A stretch of 64,000 nt of DNA from Aporrectodea caliginosa. Its lineage: Eukaryota > Annelida > Clitellata > Crassiclitellata > Lumbricidae. Position numbers and translations under genes: made by a program. Location: positions 350,001-414,000 of the forward strand of contig JACEVL010000773.1 in assembly GCA_020284085.1 (NCBI GenBank). Direction: 5' to 3'. The notes beneath the pieces were generated by a model that was given only the letters and a program-made list of their open reading frames with translations, was not told where the DNA came from and did not search any database. Positions 41,360-52,006 of this stretch are shown here, piece by piece; positions within the stretch are counted from its first letter, which is position 1, and each line of letters starts with the position of its first letter.

Positions 41360-43990
41360 CACTGTTAAACATGTCTTCTTCTTCACGTTCTCTGCCCTCA
41401 GGCAGGTTCATATGTCCAACGACGCCATTTTCTCTGTTCTCTGCTTCTCTTTTCAGTCCGCTGTATCCCTCCTCTGCCAACATCCAGTCCAGTAGCATTG
41501 TTCTTGGCCTACCTCTCATCTTTTTCCCCTCCATTCTTCCCTCGATGATGTCTCTTAGTAGGGTGTCGCTCCTTAAGATGTGTCCTATCCATTTCTTCTG
41601 CCGCCCCGTATAGTGCCTATCAGTGATCTTCTTTCTTCCACCAGCTGTAAGATTTCCTCATTCGTTCTTCTCTCCACCCAGCTGATTTTCTCCATTCTGC
41701 GCCATATCCACATCTCAAAGGCCTCCAGTCGTTTTATGTCTTCTTGCCTCATTGTCCATGTTTCAGAGCCGTATAGGACAACACTCCACACTAGTGTCTT
41801 TACCATTCTCTTCTTCAGCTTCCTGTTCAGACCGCCTCTGAGGAGCTCCCCTCTTTTGTAGAATGCATCTTTTCCCATAGCTATTCTTCTTTTCACTTCC
41901 ACATGGCACCTTGCATCCTCTGTAACCACACTTCCCAGATAGCAGAACTTCTTCACCTGTTCTATTTCTTCCCCATTTAATGTGATGTTTATTGTTTCTC
42001 CCCTCTCTTACTCATCTTCATGACCTTTGTTTTCTTTATGTTTATTTTCATGTCATAGTCCATTGATATGCTGTTTAAGCGGTTCATCATTAGTTGTAGA
42101 CCTTCTTGACTGCCTGCCATCATCGCTTGATCGTCTGCAAATCTCAATGCTTTCACCCTTTTCCCACCCACTTTTACCCCCTCCTCCAGCTCCTCTAACG
42201 TTTCTCTAACAATTTCTTCTATATAAATGTTGAATAGAATTGGTGATAGTGGGCATCCTTGCCTCACTCCTCTTCCTATTTTTCCGGGTTCTGAGTATTC
42301 TCCATCGATTCTTATCTTTACTCTTTGTCCCATGTATAGATTGCCTATCAGTCTTCTTTCTCTCCAGTCCACTCCTATTCGTCTCAATATTCTCATCAAT
42401 TTCTTCCAGTCCACTCTGTCAAAAGCTTTTTCATAGTCGACGAAACAGATGTATATGTCCTGTCCATGCTGGATGCTTCTTTCCGTTATTACTCTTAGCG
42501 CTGCCACTGCATCTCTTGTCCCTCTTCCCTTGCTGAACCCATATTGTTCCTCTCCTAAGCAATTATCCGTTTCCGCTTTGGTCTGCAATCTTTTTGTTAT
42601 TATTCTTAGTAGTATCTTTGATGCGTGGGTAAGGAGGCTTATAGTGCGATGGTCTTCACAGTTTATTGCATTCGGCTTCTTCTGTATCGGTATAACTATG
42701 GTCTGAAGAAAGTCCTCTGGCCATACTCCTGTATTATATATGTCCTGGCATAGTTGCACCAATTCATTCATTGCTTTCTCTCCTAGATTCCTCAGCATTT
42801 CTATTGGGATGTTGTCGATTCCTTCTGCCTTGCCGTTCTTCATGTCGTCTATTGCAGCTAAGACCTCTTCTTTCATCACCTCTGGTCCAATGGTGTCGTC
42901 TGTTTGTTCCTCCTCCTGTTCTCGTGCTTGTTTCTCCATTTCCTCCTTAAGGCTGTTATTTCCTGTGTACAACTCTTCCACATATTCCTTCCATCTTTTC
43001 CTAGTCTCTCCCGTGTCTTCTAGTAGCTTGCCATCCTTATCCTTGATTGTGCTTCCTTTTCCCCTGTTCTTTTTCTTTTCTAGTGATTTTATTTTCCCGT
43101 ACACTAGATCGTGTCGTCCCTGTTCCTGGAGTATCTCTAACTCCCTACATCGTTCCTCCCACCAATCTTCTCTTGCCTTATTCGTTGTTCTTCTTAATTG
43201 ATTATTGAGTCGTTTATACTCCTTTTTAGCTTCCTCTGTTCTCTGGTGTTTCCATTTCCTTCTCTCTTCCATGTCGTTGACCATCTCCAGTGTTATCCAT
43301 GGCTTACGAGGTTCAGTACCCTTTTGAAATCCCACAGTGTCTGTCGCCTCTTTAACCACTGTCTCCTTTAGTTTCCTCCACCTTTCCTCTGTTGTTGATC
43401 CCTCTTTTACCATTTCTACTTTTTCCTCTATTCTCTCTGATAGTTCGCTCATCTTCATCTTTATCTTCTCCTTGTTCCATTTAAGTGTCCTTATCCTTCT
43501 CTTTCTGATAAACTTGAGTTGTAGGTTCACTGTCATAGCTACCAAGTTGTGATCTGAATCTGCGTCTGCACCTGGGAGAGTTCTTGAATTCTTCACACTG
43601 TTTCTGTATCTCTGTCTGACCATTATGTAATCCAACTGATATCTCTCTCTATCCCCTGGTGATTTCCACGTGTATCTTCGTCGTTTTTCTTGTTGAAACC
43701 ATGTATTAGTCACTACTAGTCTTTGTCTTTTGCAGAATTCCATCAGTTTCTCTCCTCTCTCATTTCTACCTCCCAGTCCAAATTTCCCTATTATACCTTC
43801 TTGTTCTCCTTCTCCTACTACTGCGTTCCAGTCTCCCATTACTACCACGTAATCTGTCCCTTTGATGTTTTCAAGGCATCGCTCTATTTTTTCGTACATG
43901 ACATCAACCTCCTCTTCATCGTGTGTTGTTGTAGGCATATAAACTTGTACAATTGTTATATCCACTGGGTGTCCCCTTATTGTCACTAAA
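41360..43990 (-). pseudogene. RTE-like LINE: endonuclease remnant plus reverse transcriptase, broken
   Basis: The main frame covers 43986-41989 (665 codons). It starts inside the AP-endonuclease domain, which contributes VVVMGDWNAVVGEG, RRYTWKSPGDRERYQLDYIM and LPGADADSDHNLVAM. The reverse transcriptase follows: QYGFSKGRGTRDAVAALR, YICFVDYEKAFDRVDW, GVRQGCPLSPILFNIYI and ALRFADDQAMMA, with an intact FADD catalytic box. A frameshift near 41960-41989 leads to the C-terminal part KKFCYLGSVVTEDARCHVEV, LYGSETWTMR and FEMWIWRRMEKISWVERR. Further frameshifts lead to MRGRPRTMLLDW at about 41510. The 5' end is missing (truncated in the endonuclease) and the 3' end is a (GAA)n-like run near 41371. Clade assignment rests on resemblance to BovB/RTE proteins and is inferred. 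It lies between POLR2K and LAPTM4. Confidence 0.9.
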
Positions 43991-44099
43991 CATGTCTATC
44001 CAGCCTGAAACTAAGTATTTTAAATTAAAATTAGAGTTGTATTTAAATTAAAATTTGAGTTTTCTACAATGTCTCTGGGAAGTCACTGAAGTACACTCA

Positions 44100-44345
44100 T
44101 TAACCAATCTTCTCTTGCCTTACTTCTTAATTGATTATTAGTCGTTTATACTCCTTTTTAGTACTCTAAAAATTGTTAAATAGTTGTCCTTATCCTTCTC
44201 TTTCTGAAATGTTAAATAGCATTGCATTTGTTCAGTTCTTGAATTCTTTTTTGGTCTTTTTGGTTTTATTGTCTTTTGTTTTACCCTAAGGCGGAGGGAA
44301 GCTACCTCAACGCTGTTATTTCTGGGCTCCCAAGCTACTGCCACT
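44100..44345 (-). pseudogene. Internally deleted second copy of the same LINE
   Basis: ACCAATCTTCTCTTGCCTTA and GTCGTTTATACTCCTTTTTA match 43161-43240. GTCCTTATCCTTCTCTTTCTGA then matches 43488-43509, and AGTTCTTGAATTCTT matches about 43580. GTCACTACTA resembles about 43711. Order and orientation agree with the first copy, with the intervening parts missing. Confidence 0.8.
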
Positions 44346-44379
44346 GTGTTAAGTATTTGTCACTACTAAGACTCATTGA

Positions 44380-44565
44380 TATTATTTTGTAAATAGGCCC
44401 CCACTCAGCGGGATTATTCCCTTCGGGTAAGCCTATTGCTCCCTTATGTATGCTGTGATAATTGCATATTAAATGATTATGCTTTATGTTTAATTACTGT
44501 TAAATATTATTTGTTTTGTGTCTTTGTGTTATTGGGACCAATAAACAAAAAAAAAATTGAATTAT
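44380..44565 (+). repeat. Retroelement 3' end with AATAAA and poly-A
   Basis: CCAATAAAC is followed by a run of ten A. The preceding GGGATTATTCCCTTCGGGTA is a short hairpin-like stretch. Looks like the 3' end of a plus-strand retroposed transcript of unknown source. 44590-44660 next to it is a reversed SINE tail. Confidence 0.5.
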
Positions 44566-44973
44566 TACTCATTATTAATTAGTACAGTAACTTCTTTTAT
44601 GCCATTGTTTAACGTTCATCGACTGATGGCACACCAAGCAATAACTCCACAATTTAAAAGCCATGTTCGTTTATAGTTTTATCTCTGATTGTGAAATAAA
44701 ATAATATTCTGTGTTGTGACTTGTGATGTTGAACCATCTTTGCTTTTCTTTGCTTGGCCTTAAAGTATCAGTTTAGAAATATCCGAGCCTACGATTATGA
44801 TTACAAAACTAGCGAGCAAGCAATTTTCGTTGTCGCTGTTGTCTTAGTCATCATCATCATGGTCTTCATTACCACCACCATCATTATCATCATCAACGCC
44901 AGCATCATCATCAATCAATCAATATATTTATTGGTCCAACCGAAGAACATTTTAAAGCCTAGTAATTCCATTT

Positions 44974-45482
44974 CGTACCCCTAGAACTATAAGGCTCTAT
45001 GTCCACTTTTTTGAAAAATCAACCTAACGCTATATCCGTTACCGGGATGACAGAGGCTATGTCCTGAATAGTCTAGCTTAACTGGAGACGCTTTCTTTAG
45101 CTCAATCTGTGAGTGCTATAAAGCTCTATGTCCACAAATTTGGACAGTGCTATGTCCATAGCCAATAGCAGTGAGAGATCTTAACACGTGACTGGACTTA
45201 GAACCTACAGCACTCAATTTGTCTGCAATCAATAATGCTATACAGCTTTATGTCCAAAAAATAGTCACCCCTGCCATAATTATAGCCAAATTACTCATAA
45301 TCGGTTTACATTATGATCGAAATACAAATATAATCATACTAAGGGAAAACTTTGTTTTCCAAAAGTTTAATTTAATTGCCATTAATGAAACAGAGCAAAA
45401 GATTTTCGTCAGCAAATCTTAAAAATCGTTTTTCTCCGTTTCGCAAAAAGTGGACATAGAGCTATAAAGTTCTAGGGGTACG
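44974..45482. mobile_element. Unclassified inverted-repeat element (509 bp), TSD ATTT
   Basis: Ends CGTACCCCTAGAACTATAAG and, inverted, CGTACCCCTAGAACTTTATA, each continuing into CTCTATGTCCACTTTTT. The flanks are ATTT at 44970-44973 and 45483-45486. The interior repeats CTATGTCC or TTATGTCC several times. No transposase frame. Confidence 0.85.
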
Positions 45483-46061
45483 ATTTCTTAGGAAACAAGA
45501 ATAGTTCATCGTTGGGGACAAATGGTATAAATCATTATCATCGTCGTTGTCGTCGTCATAATTGGCATTATCATAATTGACAGTCTCTGAACTTGCCAAT
45601 ATAGCCGATGCGAAACTCCTTTTCTCCATATCGCATAACCCCAAGCATGTACTTCACCAACTCCTACCTCCACTTCTCCCCTCTCCTCTCACCTAGAGCA
45701 CACAACCATACTCTCCCACCCAAAGACAACCCTCAATTTATTCCCAGATCTTTATATAAAAATATTTACTAGTTTATTATAAAATTTTCTAATTAACTTT
45801 AATTATCCATTATCACTCATGCAACTGCAAGCATTTCTGCGTTTTTGTCAGATTGTTTTTCTCAATAAACGAATAGATATGGTTCTGGATGCAGTCGTTA
45901 GGGGTAATCGCTGAGCATCCAATGATTTAATGCGTCGCCATCAGAGAGCGTTCTCATAAAACCTCTGGTGAGTCAGATGAATCGAGGTTTTACCCCATCA
46001 ATTTGTTTTCCTCTTTATTCCTCTTAAAAACGTTAATTAAACTCCAGAAACTGAGCTGAAA

Positions 46062-49000
46062 ATGCGCTGGAAATTCGTCTTCGAGAATTCCGGAATGTAT
46101 TCGTGTTGTTGGTGCCTCCATGTTCGCACTGGGACCGTCGTTTTCGGCATTTTGTGGCTGGTTAGTTATCGCACAGTTTTCATAAAAATACTCACAAATA
46201 TATAGTCAGACTAGAATTTTCATTATTTACAACTCCGTTACCGTTACTTTCTCTGTGTGTAACTAGTTGAGGATTTTGTAATAATGTAGTATTCTGGTTT
46301 TTTAAGTGTTGGGAACAACATGAAGTGTTTGCCGTAATTAGCGTAATACTAACATATGGGCGTGGCTTCGTTCAAGGAAGTACAATTTCGCAGAAAGAGT
46401 CATTCAGTTAGTTTGTGCTGTATTGTAAAACCACCAAATGCATAGAACCCTGTCACACATGATACAAACTCAGGATGAACTGTAATACCCAGTATTTTCC
46501 TTAAACAACTTTCTTGTTAGTAAGCAATTATTTCCCCTTGCCTAATAATTTACAGTAAATAACTCTGTCTTATAGACTTACGTACATACATACACACATG
46601 CAATGTACAATACAACTGCATTTGATGCATACATACAAATACACACATACCCTGCATACATTTGTGATGTAATGTAATCGAGCATTTATATAGTGCCGCT
46701 CAAAAATCAGCATCGCTCTCGACCTGCATCAGCGAACAAGAAAGTCTTAAGGGAACTGCGAAGGTGAGAGGGCTAGTAACTCAATGCGAAGGGACTGGGG
46801 AAGACAGTTCCAAGCTGAGTGGCCAAAACAGGCAAAGCACCTGGAATGGTCCATGGCAGAGTGCTTATGCGGGATAACCAAAATGCATGCATGCATACTT
46901 ACATACATACAAACGCATGCATACATACTTAACATACATACATACATACACTACTTACTTACTTACAAACACATACATTCATACATATACAAAAATGCAT
47001 AATAACCGTACATATATCTTGCTGGATTACAATTAATTGTTTTATGCGTTGGTTGTATTCAGTTGGTTCAGGTTGCCCTGGTGTCACTGAGCGCTCTGCT
47101 CGTCCTGCAATGCAGCGTTTACAAGCGTTGTCCGTTGCCTGGTCTTATCGATGTTCCAGAATCAACGGACGTCGTAGGAACAACGGAACCAGAATGGAAC
47201 GGGATGATGAAGAAGCTGAGGAACTGCAATGATGGCAAGTCTTCTTGTTCCATCTGTTTGCAGGAACCAATGCGATACGATGCGATACAACTGCATTTGA
47301 TATTGCCCTCCTTCCAAAGTAGACACGTCCATATGACTGAACATCAATTGCGCTGAGCAACTGTGCGTGAAGGACTTGGTCAAGGTCCCTACACAGTGAC
47401 CTCCTCAGGAGAGGAGGCTCAAACCCTGGCCCTTAGCATTATAGGCTGAGCACTTTAACCAGTCAGCCACCAATCGTCAGTATAGAAGCACTTGACAAGA
47501 TATGGTACTGGAGCAGTTTGTAAGTAAGTAAGTGAAGAACCGTTCATTGATGTTAGAGAAATGCTCAGTTTAAAAAAAATAGATGGAAAGCCTAAAAACC
47601 TGCCTATAGCAGCTACTATTATTGCTTCTGATGAAGTTTGAAGAATGGTGAATTCATCAGTAACTGCTTGATGCTCGCAATGATAACGAATTCGATGTGC
47701 GATATCTGACAGTGCAATCGAAGAATCTCGCATCGGGATTCTTGGTAATGGATGGTACATTGCGGTTGACCTCAGAAGTTTAGGGTCACGTCTCAGAATG
47801 CATGTGTGTTTGTGGCTGTTTGTAAAGTGCCATATAAGAACCTCACAAGGTCATGAATCTCACTAGGGCACACAAGGAGTAGGGGTCTTGGATGAGCAAT
47901 TGCCGTACACGTCAAGGTTTCATGCTACGGTGGTTTCTGTGCTGTATCGAGTACTGGTCAACCTGTGAATCCTTCTCTGTGTCTGATCTCGTTTCACTTG
48001 CAGTTTAAGGCTTGTCTTTTTCCATCTGCAGTGTGATTGTGGTTATTTAATAATTTATGGCGTATATGATATTTGTGATGCCAGTGGCAATTATAAATCA
48101 TTAAAGCTGCTTTCTGTTTTTCTTCCAGACGATAAATTTGCTGCCGCTCTGATCGTTGGTGGTAGCATCGGTGTAACTCTGATGTTGATCTATGGGGCGA
48201 TGAAAGTAAGTCCAGGCCCTATGACGCAAATACCTAATGACCCTAAGACTCCATGACCCAATGGCTCTATGACCTATGTCCCAGTGACCCTGTGACCTTG
48301 GTAGCTTTCAACATCAGTGACAACATTTGCTTTCATGAGATATACCATTAACCCAGAGAGACATCAGCTTAGTGGCAGGATGATGTAATCTTTACAGTAT
48401 GAACTCGCTTACGTGCTCCTGGTTTATGCACCATTCTGCTTAACACAAAGTTCTATTATGTCCTTGAAAGCTGTTAACTTATCAGGCAGTATTATTTAAT
48501 ACTTTGTAACTGAAAACTCTCTTTATTGCCATAGTTGGGATGAGATTGCATCTGAGTAGGTATTGTGGAAGGGTGCCATACTAAGTGCTCTGAATGAGTG
48601 AATGAATGAATGAATGAGTGGATTGAATGAATGAATGGTTAATGTGCCATATAAGAACTGCACATCAATTCTTCTTCACTAGTGTAGCACTAAATACTGA
48701 CTTAACCATTATCCGTTTTAACAAAGTGGCCTGGTTTACACGCGATGTTTAAAGCACGCCCCCGACGACGTCTTAATGAACCCACGGTGTACTTTTATTT
48801 AAGTCGTCTTACCAAGTGCTTTATCAAGACTGATGTGGGGTATTATTTGATAATATACAGCCTGTGAATGTTTCAGGGGCGGCCTGGCTACATGATGCCA
48901 TTCATGGGCCTTCAGGTGTTCGTTTTCTGTCTATCGAGCCTCACAGTCGTCAGCTACCTGTCGGATGTTCCGTACATCAAACGCTTTGTTGCAGGACTGG

Positions 49001-50661
49001 TAAGCATTCAGAAATGATGCTCACAGAAAGCCAGGCTGAATTTATATAGATGCTTTTAGGGTTTTAGCCTCCCTGAACGGGTTACTTTGTAGGGACCAAG
49101 TCTTTCTCTCACAATTGCTCAGCGCCATCGATTGACACGTGGTAATTAAATAGTGGCATTTCATAAATGCATAACAATAATAATAATAATAGTAAGTAAT
49201 GGGGTAGGAATGGGGACAGACCTGATGGGGATGGGTCAGTTTGTATCCTCATATCACTATATGACTTATGCTTGGTTGAAAATGTACGTTGATCAGAGTC
49301 TAGCGCAATTGTACATTTATACGGGAGACATTCTTTCATATTGCGTTGTGTAGAATGCAACTTACATTTCTTGTTTTTTTCTGTTGAAAGAACCAAAGTG
49401 TGTTCGTTTTGGTGAGGATCATTTACAGAGGTGCTATATAAATTACCTTGTTCTGTCGTTTGGGTTTTTGTAGCCACCATCGGCATTTAGGGATTACGTG
49501 ATGAGCGTTGATTCCGACTACCTGACGTTGACGTTGGTTCTTTTGTCGGTTGGAATTCTTGTGGTCCAGGTAATTGCTATTGTTACTATTTGGTATTATT
49601 TTATTTTTATTATTTGTTATTATTTATAAAAATTATTATTTGTATTTATTTATATTTTAGTATTTATTATTTTAAAAACTACTATTATTATTTTATTAGT
49701 GTATAAAATTATTATTATTAATTTTTAATTATTTATTTAAATCTGTGAATGGGAATCTGTTCAGACTTACCTGATGGGAATTGTGTTTATAGGTTAATGG
49801 GAATCTGTACCTGATGATTGTGTATCATAGGTTGATGAATTAATCTATGAATGGGATTCTGGTTAGGCTTACCTGATGGGAATCGTGTTTCACATGTTAA
49901 TGTGAATCTGTTTAGGCTTACCTAATGGGAATCGTGTGGTCCTGCTACAAGTACTTCAATCAGCCGGAAAGGTGCATTGGCCAGGGAAGTCTTCTGAGGT
50001 CATACGATTCCAATGACATGATCACCAGCTCTGAAGACGTCGAGGTAACATTCCTCCTTCAGTTCTAATGTAGTTCATTATCAATTGGGGTGATCGATAG
50101 TGTAGTGGTTAGCCTGCTGGACTGTCAGTGGAGAGGTATGGGGTTCAAATCCCCGCCAGGGCAGAAATGTGGTTCGAGATTTCTGTTCCACCTGCGCCCC
50201 TAGCCAACTCAGCTATTATGAGTACAGGTGTGGGACTGACTCTGCCTTGCACTATTGGCACTATGGGTAGTGGCGACGTTTGTAGTGGTAGTCCTCAAAG
50301 ACCCTGAGGTTGAAAGCTACAGTGGAGACTTGTTATACCACAGGTCATTATAGCACATATCCTGATATAACGTGGTTGTGGAAATGGATCCAATAATTAT
50401 TTCAGCTGTAATAGTAAACTCTTTATAACGCAAATTTATTACAAGTTGGTTCTTGAAACCTGATATGCCTACCAAAGATATATCTGTAACAAAGTTTCTT
50501 TTCTAGTTTTGCTGTGGCTTAAACACAACAGTAAACAAAGAAGTTCATTTTAATTACATTTGTTGTTTTGTTTACAGGTTCTTTTGCCTCCGAAGTACGA
50601 AGAGGTGATCGCCATGCCTGTTGGAACAAGCCCTGCCCCGCCCGCCTACACCCCGAACTAG
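46062..50661 (+). CDS. LAPTM4: LAPTM4-like lysosomal transmembrane protein, 7 coding exons, complete
   Basis: Exons 46062-46160, 47063-47234, 48129-48205, 48877-48999, 49474-49569, 49916-50044 and 50578-50661 join in phase to 780 nt (259 aa). The family hallmark CCWCLHVRTGTVVFGILW lies near residue 15. Hydrophobic segments follow: QVALVSLSALLVLQC, AAALIVGGSIGVTLMLIYGA, PFMGLQVFVFCLSSLTVVSY and LTLTLVLLSVGILVVQAYLM. The cytosolic tail carries two PY motifs, LPPKYEEV and PPAYTPN, the type bound by Nedd4-family ubiquitin ligases in LAPTM proteins. This fits a late endosomal/lysosomal four-pass membrane protein (family knowledge). The exon 2 donor is GC, not GT. Intron 5 contains three imperfect copies of the exon 6 acceptor. 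LAPTM4A versus 4B versus LAPTM5 orthology is not settled. Confidence 0.94.
46675..46990 (-). repeat. Retroelement tail and (CATA)n in LAPTM4 intron 1
   Basis: GAGCATTTATATAGTGCCGC, AAGTCTTAAGGGAACTGCGA and AGACAGTTCCAAGCTGAGTG match the tail family of 26860-27225. 46885-46985 is an imperfect CATA array. Confidence 0.65.
47229..47240 (+). promoter_or_regulatory. LAPTM4: GC-type splice donor of LAPTM4 intron 2
   Basis: GATG|GCAAGT. The next exon opens with AC GAT AAA, so the split codon G|AC needs the border after 47234. The nearby GT (AA|GTCTTC) would make an immediate stop in the following exon. GCAAGT is the usual sequence of GC donors. Confidence 0.85.
47310..47480 (-). repeat. tRNA-derived SINE, family A (reverse)
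   Basis: ACATCAATTGCGCTGAGCAA, AAGGACTTGGTCAAGGTCCC, the reversed B box GGCTCAAACCCTGG and TTTAACCAGTCAGCCACC. Confidence 0.83.
48393..48750. repeat. Putative pogo/Tigger-like short element, copy 1
   Basis: ACAGTATGAACTCGCTTACG and ATTCTGCTTAACACAAAGTT, with a later CCTGGTTTACACGCGATG, match the order of motifs at 50914-51110. A Tc1/pogo link is suggested only by the CAGTnnGAACTCG-type start. Element borders are not resolved. A (GAATGA)n run lies within at 48595-48635. Confidence 0.45.
49075..49165 (+). repeat. SINE family A, 3' part
   Basis: GTAGGGACCAAGTCTTTCTC, CAATTGCTCAGCGCCATCGA and ATTAAATAGTGGC; only the 3' half is present. Confidence 0.7.
49745..49945 (+). repeat. LAPTM4: ~50-bp tandem repeat of the exon 6 splice acceptor
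   Basis: Four units of GGGAATCTGTTTAGGCTTACCTGATGGGAATCGTGT (described by positions 49751-49788, ~49799-49824, 49853-49890, 49902-49943). The last one contains the real acceptor (AG at 49914-49915) and the first codons of exon 6 (AYLMGIV). Units 1 and 3 keep AG followed by TYLMGIV and AYLMGIV and then an in-frame stop. Confidence 0.9.
50088..50340 (+). repeat. tRNA-derived SINE, family C
   Basis: GATCGATAGTGTAGTGGTTA (A box), GGGGTTCAAATCCCCGCCAG (B box), then GGTTCGAGATTTCTGTTCCA. The last block recurs as GGTTTGAGATTTCTTATCCA near 55192, where another degraded copy (55085-55270) lies. Confidence 0.78.
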
Positions 50662-50913
50662 GACGGGTCGTCTTCATTTGGTAGAACGCCCCACTCATTC
50701 TGTAGTTGCAGTGACGTTCATGTTTGCCGTCATTAACGATTTCATTCGCAATCGCGTAGATTTTAAGATAGGCTCTACATAAGTCAGTCGGGGTTTCTTT
50801 GGTTTTTTGCCGTCAATTTAATCTGCTGCTTTCTGCCGTGCTTCTTATTGCGAGTTTTGTTGGTTGCTGGGCTTACTGCGATGTGTTGAACAAGTTGCCT
50901 CGATCTCCGAGAG

Positions 50914-51110
50914 GTACAGTGTGGACTTGTTTACGTGACATTCTGCTTAACGCAAAGTCTTATTATATCCCCAAGGCTATTATCTTGACATGCTGTTTTG
51001 TTAACATGCTGTATAAGGATGCAGCATAGCTCTAAATGTCGTCTTTTTCCGAATCATCCCTTTTTACGTGCAGCCTGGTTTGCACGCTGTATAGTCGAGC
51101 ATGGCCTTGA
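50914..51110. repeat. Putative pogo/Tigger-like short element, copy 2
   Basis: ACAGTGTGGACTTGTTTACG, ATTCTGCTTAACGCAAAGTC and CCTGGTTTGCACGCTGTATA; partner of 48393-48750. 50662-50913 is LAPTM4 3' untranslated sequence, and 51111-52003 shows no gene I can support. Confidence 0.45.
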
Positions 51111-52006
51111 TTTCTTCATGTTAGCGGGTCCACACTGTATGTGTATTATCGACGTGTTTTCATTGAAGACGTTCGTGGTTTGCAGATTTTTCTTTTTCTA
51201 CAGAAACCGTTTACTCTTTGAATTATAATTGTATTCAGAATTAATATATCACCACTTCAAAAAAACCTAATCAGATGTATTCTTTGCGCTGTCTTATATA
51301 ATGTTAAGTGACTGAACTGTATTTAAGAATTCTTTGATGTCTTGGAATTAAGTTAGTATGGTGAGAAATTGAATACAGCATAACACGGAACACTGCTTGA
51401 GTGGGACTATGATAGCACTAGAACATTCTCCTTACGTATTACACTACTGAGCAGCGTATATTGGACTGCTGTATATATTCTTGTGCAAGCGAACATCATG
51501 TACAAATGCACGCTTGGTATTTTATGAATTTTCGCATACATGAATTCACATATGGTCTAGATTGTTCCTTCGGGAAAATTTCCAAGTGTTCAAAGTGTTG
51601 CATAAACGTCAGTTGAGCAATGATGGAAGTAAAGCGAAGCTCTATAGTGGGAGTTGGGGGAAGCGCTCATTTAATTTCTGTAGACCCTTGAGCTGGACTT
51701 GAATGAATCCCAAAGTCGTGGACCTGGCCAGAGCATCAGAGGACTTTTAGTTTACTTCTCATTGTCAACCTCTGCCAAATTATACTGCTTCATGACGGGA
51801 ACAGCTGTGTACTGACAAGTTGTTTGCAGTCATTACTTGGAGTCTGCTAAGTGTGCTCAAACCCACAGTCATTTGGCAACCAGGCATCGTACTAATAGTC
51901 CACCGTGTTGCATAAGGATACAGGTGATTCTTTAATATCAAAATTTTATGATTTATACAGTATTATTATAATTATATGAAGATTTATAAAGCACAAGTTA
52001 ATATAA

